Position numbers and translations under genes: made by a program | Source of the DNA: JAAYEA01 sp012689325 | GTDB lineage: Bacteria; Chloroflexota; Anaerolineae; JAAYEA01 | Length of the DNA: 32,922 bases | Direction of reading: 5' to 3' | Assembly (NCBI GenBank): GCA_036841525.1 | Contig: DAITVZ010000060.1 | Location: 1 to 32,922, forward strand | Shown here: positions 16,335-23,246 of the stretch, piece by piece | How the letters are laid out: each line of letters starts with the position of its first letter | Position numbering within the stretch: the stretch's first letter is position 1 | The notes under the pieces: generated by a model | What the model saw: only the letters and a program-made list of their open reading frames with translations | Database searches by the model: none | What the model was told of the DNA's origin: nothing

Positions 16335-16975
16335 GGGTTGCCCTCGCTGGCCTGGTTTTGCTGCAAAAAGCGCTCCACGCGCGCCACCACCATGTCCAGG
16401 GCCACGGTGTTAAAGCCGCCGCGGGGGATGATGACGTCGGCGTAGCGCTTGCTGGGCTCCACGAATTCGAGGTGCATGGGGCGCACGGTGGAGAGGTATT
16501 GCTCGATCACCGACTCGAAGGTGCGGCCGCGTTCCTGGATATCTCGCTCCAACCGGCGGATCAGCCGCAGGTCCGGGTCGGCATCCACATAGACTTTGAT
16601 GTCCATCGCCTCGCGCAGTGCGGCGTCGGTGAAGAGCATCATCCCTTCCACCACGATCACGCGACGGGGCTCGACGCGGCGGGTGGCCGCTTGCCGCGTA
16701 TAGGTGACGAAATCATACAGCGGCACCTGAACCGCTTGCCCCGCCGCCAGCGCCCGCAGGTGCTGGCTGAGCAGCTCGTTTTCCAGGGCGTCGGGGTGGT
16801 CGAAATTGACCTTCCGGCGCTCTTCCATCGGCAGGTGGCTCAAGTCGCGATAGTAGGCGTCGTGCTGGATAAAAGCGACGCGTTCCCCGCCGACCCGCTC
16901 CAGGATGGCCCGGGCCACCGTGGTTTTGCCCGCGCCAGTGCCGCCCGCGACGCCGATGATGATCGGTTTGGTCAT
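16331..16975 (-). CDS. udk: Uridine kinase
   Basis: 214 residues, the normal length for bacterial uridine/cytidine kinase, which makes UMP or CMP in pyrimidine salvage. The P-loop GGTGAGKT is at residues 11-18. The DAYYRD motif (near 39-44) and NFDHPDA (near 57-63) form the nucleoside site, and RYADVIIPRGG (near 182-192) is the characteristic C-terminal motif. The arginine-rich lid (LIRRLERDIQERGR) is present. The start is supported by GGGGAGGG 7 bases upstream. It is the first gene of the long polysaccharide run and has its own promoter. A link to UTP supply for UDP-sugars is possible but is inference. Confidence 0.95.
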   Translation of the reverse strand: MTKPIIIGVAGGTGAGKTTVARAILERVGGERVAFIQHDAYYRDLSHLPMEERRKVNFDHPDALENELLSQHLRALAAGQAVQVPLYDFVTYTRQAATRRVEPRRVIVVEGMMLFTDAALREAMDIKVYVDADPDLRLIRRLERDIQERGRTFESVIEQYLSTVRPMHLEFVEPSKRYADVIIPRGGFNTVALDMVVARVERFLQQNQASEGNP

Positions 16976-17011
16976 GTGGAGCCCTCCCCCAGGGCGATCA
17001 GTCAGATTGGG

Positions 17012-17040
17012 ATTATAGCACGGTCAGCGCGATTCCCCAA
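17012..17040 (-). promoter_or_regulatory. Promoter of udk and the polysaccharide operon
   Basis: On the minus strand the -10 box TATAAT (complement of 17012-17017) is preceded by TGC, making an extended -10 (TGnTATAAT). A weak -35, TTGGGG (complement of 17035-17040), lies 17 bases away. The -35 falls inside the 3' end of the ResB-like gene. No other strong promoter is visible between here and 3387 in an intergenic position, so it probably drives all eleven genes. Confidence 0.7.
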
Positions 17041-18382
17041 GCCATTTGGCGAGCTCGCGCCCCAGCGGGTCGCCGGGCGGCGCGCCCAGCCGGAGCTCGC
17101 CGCCGCCGCCGACGATCACCGCGGCGCGGTCCCGGGCCACGAACGCGCCGCACCCGGCCAACATGAGGGCCAGTCCCAGCGCCATCACCCACAGTCCGGG
17201 CAGGAACCTGAGGTTGAGCAAGGCATACGGCGCGCTGCGCATCTGGTAGGCGATGCCGCCGATGGCCCACGCGCTATCGGGGCCATGGAAGGCGTCGTAG
17301 ATCGGCGACGATTGCCCGCTGCGGTAGGCCTCCACGTGGAGTTGGGGCAGCTTCTCGCTGCGCTGTGGCAGCTCGTCATAATAGGTGAGCCGGAGCGTCA
17401 GATTGGCCGCCGGCACGAAAAGATAGCGCTCGTCGCCGTTGTTCCGAAAGCGGACATCCTTGCCCTCGTCGGCTGGTTGGGAGAGCGCCTGGACCTCCAA
17501 TGGGCGGCCAGCGGCGTCCAGCGCGGCCAAGCTCACGGCGGGGCCGAGGGCGGCCTGGGTGATGAGGATGCGGCGGACTTGGGCGGGCCGCTGGGGCCCC
17601 ACGCGCAGCGAGCGGAGCGCTCTGCCATCCTCCCAAACCAGTAGCCGCGTCACCTTGGCGGTGGGGCGACCGTCGGACCCGGGTTCGGCCAGGACCTCTA
17701 GGCCTTCCAGCGAGAGGGAGGCGCCGTGCCCGATAGGAAGCCTCTGTCCCACGCTCAGGGGCCACTGCGCCTCTTGCCAGCCCAGCCGGCCATTGAGCAG
17801 CAGTCCCGCCAGGAGGCAGAGCGCTCCGGCATGGGCCAGCAGCATCAGCGCGGTGCGCCAAGGGAAGCGCCAGGCGGCCAGCTCGAGCTGGCCGGCCTTG
17901 TCCGTCAGGCGCGTCCGGTATCCCCGCGCGGCCAGCCAGGTGTGCAGCCGGGTGGCGGTGTCCGCGTCCCACGGGCCAGCCAGGGCCTGCTCGGCCAGCG
18001 GGGAAGGCAGCTCGCCCCTCCACCAGCCGTGGAGGCGGGCGGCCAGGTCGATGGCGCGCAGCGCGATGGAGAGGGCCAGGGTCGCCAGCAGCAGCCGCAT
18101 CCCCAGCGAGGCGCGGATATCCAGCAGCCCGACGGCTTGCCACAGGCCAAAGAGGGGGCCTTGCGCGTTTCGCGTCTCGGCGAGCCAGCGATTGTAGGCC
18201 AGGACGTCGCCGCGCGCCTCGGCGGGGACCTGGGGAATAAGCGCACTGAGCAGAAGGGCCAGCGCCAGGCATGCCAAAAGCAGCCCCACGGCTCGGGCGG
18301 AGGCCAGGGCTCGCCACAGAGGCGTGATAGGGTCGCGCAGCAGGGCGTTTCGCAGGGATTCTCGGTCTTCCATGGGCTCCAT
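17024..18382 (-). CDS. ResB-like cytochrome c biogenesis protein
   Basis: 452 residues with the ResB layout: paired N-terminal helices (about 31-50 and 93-115), a third helix (about 174-198), a large soluble domain (about 200-410) and a final helix (about 415-440). In system II cytochrome c maturation ResB works with ResC/CcsA to move heme across the membrane and attach it to apocytochrome c. The N-terminal motif ALASARAVGLLLACLALALL followed by LIPQVP resembles the conserved ResB start. No ccsA/resC or thioredoxin-like partner lies in the window, so the assignment rests on topology and the N-terminal motif. The start is uncertain: ATG at 18382 or an in-frame ATG at 18373; neither has a strong SD. 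It is divergent from relA. Confidence 0.75.
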   Translation of the reverse strand: MEPMEDRESLRNALLRDPITPLWRALASARAVGLLLACLALALLLSALIPQVPAEARGDVLAYNRWLAETRNAQGPLFGLWQAVGLLDIRASLGMRLLLATLALSIALRAIDLAARLHGWWRGELPSPLAEQALAGPWDADTATRLHTWLAARGYRTRLTDKAGQLELAAWRFPWRTALMLLAHAGALCLLAGLLLNGRLGWQEAQWPLSVGQRLPIGHGASLSLEGLEVLAEPGSDGRPTAKVTRLLVWEDGRALRSLRVGPQRPAQVRRILITQAALGPAVSLAALDAAGRPLEVQALSQPADEGKDVRFRNNGDERYLFVPAANLTLRLTYYDELPQRSEKLPQLHVEAYRSGQSSPIYDAFHGPDSAWAIGGIAYQMRSAPYALLNLRFLPGLWVMALGLALMLAGCGAFVARDRAAVIVGGGGELRLGAPPGDPLGRELAKWLGESR

Positions 18383-18400
18383 GGCTCGCCGCGGCGAGCC
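18383..18400. repeat. 18-base perfect palindrome next to the ResB-like start codon
   Basis: ggctcgccg and cggcgagcc form an uninterrupted 18-base palindrome that directly abuts the start codon of the ResB-like gene. It lies 8 bases upstream of the relA -35 box. It could be a dimeric-regulator site or an RNA hairpin that lowers ResB translation. In GC-rich DNA chance is also possible. Confidence 0.4.
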
Positions 18401-18407
18401 CTCACAA

Positions 18408-18436
18408 TTGTAAACGGCGGTGAATGGTATTATACT
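18408..18436 (+). promoter_or_regulatory. Promoter of relA
   Basis: TTGTAA (18408-18413) and TATACT (18431-18436) are separated by 17 bases, followed 21 bases later by the relA start codon with a strong SD (AGAGGAGGGGGA). The reverse strand of the -35 reads TACAAT, a possible -10 for the divergent ResB-like gene, so the two promoters may overlap. Confidence 0.75.
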
Positions 18437-18457
18437 AGCTCTTCAAGAGGAGGGGGA

Positions 18458-20596
18458 ATGGAGATCGATCAACTCATCGCGAGCGTGCTAGAGTATGCGC
18501 CCACCGTGGACGAGGCGCTGCTGAGGCGCGCCTACGAGGTGGCCTCGCAGGCCCACGCCGGCCAGTTGCGCTCGTCGGGCGACACCTACATCTCGCACCC
18601 CCTGGCCGTGGCGAGCATCCTCGCCGAGATTCACATGGACCAGCCCACGCTGGTCGCTGGCTTGCTGCATGATGTGGTGGAGGATTCCGAGGTCACGCTG
18701 GAGCAGGTCAGCGCCGACTTTGGCCCCGAGATCGCCAAGCTGGTGGACGGCGTGACCAAGCTGGAGCGCCTGGGCAACCTCACCGAGATCGGCCCCCACG
18801 GCCTGGAAGAACAAGAGGCCGAAAGCCTGCGCAAGCTCTTCCTGGCCATGGCGGAAGATGTGCGCGTCGTGCTCATCAAGCTGGCCGACCGCCTCCACAA
18901 CATGCGCACCTTGTGGGCGCTTTCCCCCAAGCGCCAACTGCGCATGGCTCGGGAGACGATCGAGTTGTTTGCCCCGCTGGCCAACCGCCTCGGCATCTGG
19001 CGGCTCAAATGGGAGCTGGAAGACCTGGCCTTCCGCTATCTGGATTGGGACCTCTATCATCAGATCGCCAAGATGCTCTCCGAGCGGCGCACCGAGCGCC
19101 AGGACTTTATCCAGCGCGTGGTGGAGCTGGCGCAACAAGAGCTGCAGGCGCAGGGCATCCAGGCCACGGTCTATGGGCGGCCCAAGCACATCTATAGCAT
19201 CTATCGCAAGATGCAGCGCAAGAACGTGGATTTCGACCAGATCTATGACCTGTTCGCCATACGCGTCATCGTGTCCGGCGTCCGCGATTGCTACGCCGCG
19301 CTGGGCATCATCCACACCAAATGGCCGCCCATCGCCGGCGAGTTCGACGATTACATCGCGGTGCCCAAAGACAACATGTACCAGTCGCTCCATACCGCCG
19401 TGCTGGGCCCTGAGGGCAAGATCGTCGAGTTCCAGATCCGCACCGAAGAGATGCACCGCATCTCCGAGTTCGGCGTCGCGGCGCATTGGCGCTACAAGGA
19501 GGGCATCCAGCAGGACGCGGATTTCGAGGCCAAGATCGCCTGGCTGCGCCAGCTCCTGGAATGGCAGCGCGAGGTGATGGATGCCCAGGAATTCGTGGAC
19601 TCGCTCAAGACCGATGTCTTCCAGGACCGGGTGTATGTCTTTACGCCCAAAGGCGATATTGTCGATCTGCCCGCCGGCTCCACGCCCCTGGACTTTGCCT
19701 ACCAGATTCACACCGATATCGGCCATCGCTGCCGCGGGGCCAAGGTTAATGGCAACCTGGTGGCGCTCAACTATCAGCTCCGCACCGGCGAGCAGGTGGA
19801 GATCCTCACTGCCAAGCAAGGCACCCCCAGCCGCGACTGGATGAACCCGCGGCTTGGCTACCTCAAAACGGGGCGCGCGCAGCAAAAGATTCGCCAGTGG
19901 TTCCGGCGCGAGCGGCGCGACGAGAACATCGCCGAGGGCAAGGTGATCTTGGAAAAGGAGCTGCGGCGTCTGGGCGCGGACCAGATGCCGTTCGAAGAGG
20001 TCGCCAAGCTGCTCAAGTACGACAAGCTCGATGACCTGCTGGCGGCCATCGGCTATGGCGACGTCAGCCCGCCGCAGATCGCCACCAAGGTCACGGCGAT
20101 CATGGATCAGGCCAAGCCCCTGACGCCTTCCCCGAGCGCCCGCCCTTCCTCGGGCAAATCGGGCATCCAGGTGATGGGCGTGGGCGATCTGCTCACGAGG
20201 CTGGCTCCCTGCTGCAACCCGGTCCCCAGCGATCCCATCGTGGGCTTTATCACGCGCGGCAAGGGGATCACCGTCCACCGCAAAGATTGCCCGAACGTCA
20301 AGAGCATCACCGAAACGGAGCGGCTGGTTGAGGTGAGTTGGGGCGCGACGCACGAGGTCTATCCGGTGACGATCAGCATCAAGACGCTGAACCGGCCCGG
20401 GATACTTAGCGAGGTGGCGGGGATCGTCGCGGGTGAAGGGGTCGATATCAGCGCGGCGAACGTGATCACGCACCCCGATCGCACGGCCACCATCCGCACC
20501 ACGCTCGAGATCACCAACCTCGACCAGCTCAGCACGGTCATGGCCAAGATCGAAGCGATGCGCGACGTGCTGGAGGCCCGGCGAGAGCTGGGCTAA
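18458..20596 (+). CDS. relA: RelA/SpoT-family (p)ppGpp synthetase/hydrolase
   Basis: 712 residues with full long-RSH architecture; makes, and probably also degrades, the stringent-response alarmone (p)ppGpp. The HD hydrolase domain is intact: H47, HD at 71-72 (HDVVEDS) and D144 in KLADRLHNMR. The synthetase domain has YGRPKHIYSIYRKM (239-252), the conserved Tyr308 in YQSLHT and E324/Q326 in VEFQIRT. TGS domain about 393-455 (VFTPKGDIVDLPAGSTPLDF), helical domain, Cys-containing RIS/ZFD segment (APCCNPVPSDPIVGF, 583-597; DCPN 610-613) and C-terminal ACT domain (about 635-712). Intact HD residues favour a bifunctional Rel. The ATG at 18458 is chosen because it directly follows the SD and is the normal N-terminus; the longer open frame upstream runs antisense through the ResB-like gene. 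Confidence 0.97.
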   Translation: MEIDQLIASVLEYAPTVDEALLRRAYEVASQAHAGQLRSSGDTYISHPLAVASILAEIHMDQPTLVAGLLHDVVEDSEVTLEQVSADFGPEIAKLVDGVTKLERLGNLTEIGPHGLEEQEAESLRKLFLAMAEDVRVVLIKLADRLHNMRTLWALSPKRQLRMARETIELFAPLANRLGIWRLKWELEDLAFRYLDWDLYHQIAKMLSERRTERQDFIQRVVELAQQELQAQGIQATVYGRPKHIYSIYRKMQRKNVDFDQIYDLFAIRVIVSGVRDCYAALGIIHTKWPPIAGEFDDYIAVPKDNMYQSLHTAVLGPEGKIVEFQIRTEEMHRISEFGVAAHWRYKEGIQQDADFEAKIAWLRQLLEWQREVMDAQEFVDSLKTDVFQDRVYVFTPKGDIVDLPAGSTPLDFAYQIHTDIGHRCRGAKVNGNLVALNYQLRTGEQVEILTAKQGTPSRDWMNPRLGYLKTGRAQQKIRQWFRRERRDENIAEGKVILEKELRRLGADQMPFEEVAKLLKYDKLDDLLAAIGYGDVSPPQIATKVTAIMDQAKPLTPSPSARPSSGKSGIQVMGVGDLLTRLAPCCNPVPSDPIVGFITRGKGITVHRKDCPNVKSITETERLVEVSWGATHEVYPVTISIKTLNRPGILSEVAGIVAGEGVDISAANVITHPDRTATIRTTLEITNLDQLSTVMAKIEAMRDVLEARRELG

Positions 20597-20621
20597 GCGC
20601 GCGGTCTGGCCCGATGCTGGG

Positions 20622-21785
20622 CTAGCTGTTGGGCAGGTCCTCGGCAGCGACGAGCCGCACCACATCCGGCGAGGTTCGCTGGCCCTCAAGCCACGTATCG
20701 AGCACGCCCGACTTGGCCTGCTGCAACGCGTATTCGTCCAGCGCCCGGTTCTCGTCCCGCTCTTCCACCTTGATGATGTGGAACCCGAACTCGGTGGGGA
20801 CGACCTCGCTGATCTGGCCCACAGGCGTGTTGAAGGCGACCTTCTCAAAGTCCGCTACCATCTGCCCCAAGGGGAACCAGCCCAGGTCGCCGCCCGACTC
20901 TTTGGTGGATTCGTCGGTGGAGACCTCTTGGGCGACGGTGGCAAAGTCCTCGCCCGCTTTCACCCGCGCCAGGGCCTTGTCCGCATCTTCTTGGGTTTCC
21001 AAAAGGATGTGGCGCGCGTGGATCTGCAGGGCGGTGGTGGGGACTTGGGCTTCGAGATGCTCCTGCAGCTTGCGCCGCAACAGGTCGTTGCGGAACAGGT
21101 TGCGGACTTCCGCCTCGCTAAAGCCTACTTCGTCGCCCAGGAACGTCAGCGTCTCACCAAAGCGCGTCTTGAACTCCTCCTCGGTCATGGGCGCGAGGGT
21201 GGGCGTGGGCGTCACCGTGATCGGCAGGGTGGCGGTGACCGGCGTCGGCGTGGGGGTCGGCGGATTGCGGTCGAAGCCGAACTGGATCTCGATCTCGTCG
21301 GTGATTTCCTGCTCCGAGACCGCGAGGTTGAGGCGTGTCGTTTCCTGGCGAACGAGCTCGTCGTCGATCATGTCTTGCAGGACTTGGGCTGGCGCGTTCT
21401 CGAGCTGGGTGTCGATGTACTCGAGCTGCTGCTGATAGTACTGGGTGATGTACTGCAGCGTATCCTTGTCGGTGGTGCTGGAGCCCAGCGAGGCCATCTG
21501 CTGCGTGATCTGCGAGCGGTTATTCTCGAGGTTGAGCCTGGTATAGGCGAGCATCTTGGAGAAGGCGTCGGCCCGGACAGGCACGCCAGCCACCGTCGCC
21601 AGGGCGCGGCGCGGCTTGGCCACCAATTCCTGGTATAGGCCGATGCCCAGGATGACCACGATGATGGCAGCCAGGACGCCGGCGCCGATGTAGAGCAGCC
21701 GCAACTGCTTCTGCTCTTTCTCGTTCCTCGAGAGCTGCTTGCGGGTAGGCGCGGCGCTGGTGACTTGTCGGTTCTTCTTGGCCAT
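20622..21785 (-). CDS. Membrane-anchored parvulin-type peptidyl-prolyl isomerase (SurA/PrsA-like)
   Basis: 387 residues from the ATG at 21785, which has GGAG six bases upstream; a GTG four codons earlier lies on the SD itself and is less likely. A charged N-terminus of about 28 residues precedes one transmembrane helix (about 29-50). Next comes a SurA_N-like helical chaperone region with a Gln-rich stretch, then a Thr/Pro-rich linker (PTPTPTPVTATLPITVTPTP) and a second helical part. The parvulin domain (about 265-355) has ARHILLETQEDADKALARVK, GGDLGWFPLGQMV and FGFHIIKVEERDENR. It would fold exported proteins outside the membrane. It follows rpsR after a 150-base gap full of hairpins and converges on relA with only 25 bases between. 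The Thr/Pro linker is common in Chloroflexota extracytoplasmic proteins. Confidence 0.92.
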   Translation of the reverse strand: MAKKNRQVTSAAPTRKQLSRNEKEQKQLRLLYIGAGVLAAIIVVILGIGLYQELVAKPRRALATVAGVPVRADAFSKMLAYTRLNLENNRSQITQQMASLGSSTTDKDTLQYITQYYQQQLEYIDTQLENAPAQVLQDMIDDELVRQETTRLNLAVSEQEITDEIEIQFGFDRNPPTPTPTPVTATLPITVTPTPTLAPMTEEEFKTRFGETLTFLGDEVGFSEAEVRNLFRNDLLRRKLQEHLEAQVPTTALQIHARHILLETQEDADKALARVKAGEDFATVAQEVSTDESTKESGGDLGWFPLGQMVADFEKVAFNTPVGQISEVVPTEFGFHIIKVEERDENRALDEYALQQAKSGVLDTWLEGQRTSPDVVRLVAAEDLPNS

Positions 21786-21799
21786 CTTGTTCTCCACGG

Positions 21800-21821
21800 G
21801 GCGCGCCTCGCTGGGCGCGCC
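21800..21821 (-). repeat. GC-rich hairpin just upstream of the parvulin SD
   Basis: ggcgcgcc (21800-21807) and ggcgcgcc (21814-21821), each self-palindromic, can form an 8-bp stem around a 6-nt loop. The stem ends a few bases from the GGAG ribosome-binding sequence of the parvulin gene. It may protect the 5' end of a processed transcript or tune translation. Confidence 0.45.
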
Positions 21822-21853
21822 ATCCCCTCGATGGGTCAGGATTCATTAAGGAA

Positions 21854-21883
21854 CCTGGGGCACAGATCTCTCTATGCCCCAGG
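21854..21883 (-). terminator. Terminator-like hairpin after the rpsF-ssb-rpsR operon
   Basis: cctggggca (21854-21862) pairs perfectly with tgccccagg (21875-21883) around a 12-nt loop. On the minus strand it is followed by TTCCTTAATG, a poor T-tract. It lies about 60 bases after the rpsR stop. It likely ends or attenuates the ribosomal operon before the parvulin gene. Confidence 0.55.
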
Positions 21884-21900
21884 CAGGTCACTCGTAATGC

Positions 21901-21919
21901 GCGGCATGGATCATGCCGC
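21901..21919. repeat. Short perfect hairpin downstream of rpsR
   Basis: gcggcatg (21901-21908) and catgccgc (21912-21919) are exact complements around a 3-nt loop. It sits between the rpsR stop and the stronger hairpin at 21854-21883. It may be a transcript 3'-end stabiliser; no T-tract follows. Confidence 0.4.
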
Positions 21920-21942
21920 ATGATTGGCGCTGAGCGTCGCCG

Positions 21943-22290
21943 TTAGCTAGAGCGATCGTGGTCCGACACGTAAGGCAAGAGCGCCAGGTAACGGGCGCGC
22001 TTGACGGCCGTGGCCAGGTGGCGCTGATGCTTGGCGCAGGCGCCGGTCTTGCGGCGTCCCTTGATCTTGCCGCGCTCGGTCAGATATCTTTGCAGGACGT
22101 CGATCCGCTTATAGTCGATGTGCTCGACCTTGTCCACGCAGAACTCGCAGACGCGGCGCCGGCGGCGCATATTGCGCCCTCCGCCATAACCACCCCGGCG
22201 GCCCCGCGGGCCACCAGAACGATCGTCCTCCTGCTCCTCGTCCCGGTCCACCGGATTGGGCCTTCTTGGCCGGCGATCCGATTCTGTCAT
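21943..22290 (-). CDS. rpsR: Ribosomal protein bS18, zinc-binding type
   Basis: 115 residues; a small-subunit platform protein that binds 16S rRNA together with bS6. The conserved core is VCEFCVDKVEHIDYKRIDVL then the ERGKI(K)GRRKTG motif and CAKHQRHLATAVKRARYLAL. The CxxC and CxxH residues make the zinc-binding (C+) form. An N-terminal extension of about 45 residues is rich in Arg, Gly and Asp/Glu (RRPNPVDRDEEQEDD, then GGYGGGRN); typical S18 is about 75-90 residues, so it is long. The gene starts 3 bases after the ssb stop codon and is the last gene of rpsF-ssb-rpsR. Confidence 0.96.
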   Translation of the reverse strand: MTESDRRPRRPNPVDRDEEQEDDRSGGPRGRRGGYGGGRNMRRRRRVCEFCVDKVEHIDYKRIDVLQRYLTERGKIKGRRKTGACAKHQRHLATAVKRARYLALLPYVSDHDRSS

Positions 22291-22293
22291 TGG

Positions 22294-22737
22294 TTATTCC
22301 TCCGCTTTTCCCTGGGAAGGGCTTGTGGCCATCGTCACGACGTTGCCGCTGGAGGACGTCTCGCCCTCCACGCGGGCAAAGGCTTGCTCATGCTCGGCCG
22401 TCGGCGGTTTGTGGCTCAATAGGATCATGTCATTGGCCACGATCTCGGTGCGAAAGTGGTGTTGGCCGCTTTCGTCTTCCCAAGTGCGGGTCTGCAGCCG
22501 CCCCTCGACATAGACGCATTCGCCCTTGTGCAGATGCTCGCTGCAGACCTCCGCCAGTTGGCGCCAAGCCACGACGTTGAACCAGTCCACGGACTCGCGA
22601 TGCTCGCCATCGCTGTTTTTCCACGTCCGTTTGACGGCCAGGCTAAACGATGTCACTGGGGTCCCATCGGGGGTATAGTGCATCTCTGGATCTCGACCCA
22701 GGTACCCAATGAGCATCACCTTGTTCAGCCCCGCCAT
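22294..22737 (-). CDS. ssb: Single-stranded DNA-binding protein
   Basis: 147 residues. The OB fold occupies about residues 1-108, with the hallmark NKVMLIGYLGRDPEMHYTP (5-23), SFSLAVKRTW, WFNVVAWRQLAEVCSEHLHKG and VYVEGRLQTRTWEDESGQ. It coats single-stranded DNA in replication, recombination and repair. The C-terminal tail is short (about 38 residues) and ends SPSQGKAEE. It lacks the acidic tip ending in Pro-Phe that most bacterial SSBs use to recruit partner proteins. GGGAGG precedes the ATG. Its place between rpsF and rpsR is the classical bacterial arrangement. Confidence 0.95.
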   Translation of the reverse strand: MAGLNKVMLIGYLGRDPEMHYTPDGTPVTSFSLAVKRTWKNSDGEHRESVDWFNVVAWRQLAEVCSEHLHKGECVYVEGRLQTRTWEDESGQHHFRTEIVANDMILLSHKPPTAEHEQAFARVEGETSSSGNVVTMATSPSQGKAEE

Positions 22738-22793
22738 GGCTCCATGCCTCCCTTGCCCGGCAACCCTTGGCCCACGCTGCCCTTATGTGTTTG

Positions 22794-23081
22794 TTATTCT
22801 TCTTTGCAGGTAATCAGAAAGCGCACGACCTGCTCGTTGAGTCGCAGAGAACGATCGAGCTCTTTGAGCGTCTCTGGGCCGGACTGGATTTGCGAGACGA
22901 AATAGTATCCCTCTTGAAGCTTGTGAATGGGATACGCCAGCCGCCGCTTGCCCCAGTTCTCGACCTGGTCCACCTGGCCGCCCAGGCTCTTGACGGACTC
23001 GGTATACCGTTCCGCCAAGGCGGTCAGACCTTCCTCATCGAGGTCCGGCAGAGCAATAAAGACCACCTCGTACTTGTTCAT
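22794..23081 (-). CDS. rpsF: Ribosomal protein bS6
   Basis: 95 residues, the normal size for bS6, which forms a heterodimer with bS18 on the 30S platform. The start MNKYEVVFIALPDLDEEGL and the central VENWGKRRLAYPIHKLQEGYYF are the family's signatures: beta-alpha-beta ferredoxin-like fold with the GKRRLAYPI strand. A very strong SD (AAGGAGGAGG) precedes the ATG. It is the first gene of the rpsF-ssb-rpsR operon, behind a 127-nt leader containing two hairpins. Confidence 0.97.
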   Translation of the reverse strand: MNKYEVVFIALPDLDEEGLTALAERYTESVKSLGGQVDQVENWGKRRLAYPIHKLQEGYYFVSQIQSGPETLKELDRSLRLNEQVVRFLITCKEE

Positions 23082-23122
23082 GGCCCCTCCTCCTTTCCAT
23101 GGGATTGCTCCAGCTCATGTTT

Positions 23123-23192
23123 CCGCCAGGGCCACCGGCGGGCTTGTCTGGAGCGAAAAGGTACGCAAGGCGCGACTGGCATCATATGCCAG
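23123..23192 (-). promoter_or_regulatory. Structured 5' leader of the rpsF operon
   Basis: The transcript from the promoter at 23215 has a leader of about 127 nt. It holds two hairpins: CTGGCAT/ATGCCAG (arms 23176-23182 and 23186-23192), and CCGCC/GGCGG (23123-23127 and 23137-23141) extended by GG:CC with one bulged base. Many bacteria have an S6:S18-binding leader for autoregulation that contains a CCG element. The second hairpin is a candidate, but I cannot confirm the consensus by eye. Confidence 0.35.
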
Positions 23193-23214
23193 CATCCTGC
23201 CTCGCAGCTTGTGG

Positions 23215-23243
23215 ATTATATCATCAAACGCGCCCAGAGGCAA
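23215..23243 (-). promoter_or_regulatory. Promoter of rpsF-ssb-rpsR
   Basis: Minus strand: TTGCCT (complement of 23238-23243), a 17-base spacer, then TATAAT (complement of 23215-23220). It begins 3 bases after the cbiO stop codon, so the ribosomal operon has its own promoter directly behind the metal-transporter operon. Confidence 0.82.
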
Positions 23244-23246
23244 GTT

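Noticed and set aside
17726..18457. Open frame extending relA 244 codons upstream
   Set aside because: It runs antisense through the ResB-like gene and lacks a ribosome site. The normal Rel N-terminus, strong SD and promoter all sit at 18408-18458.
20597..20621. Terminator between the convergent relA and parvulin genes
   Set aside because: Only a weak 6-bp stem with a wobble pair (tggccc/gggcta) fits in the 25-base gap, and no T-tract follows.
18488..20848. 786-codon open frame on the minus strand opposite relA
   Set aside because: It is a shadow of GC-rich coding DNA: no family motif, heavy Arg/Asp/Gly/His bias, and the plus strand encodes a complete Rel protein with all catalytic motifs.
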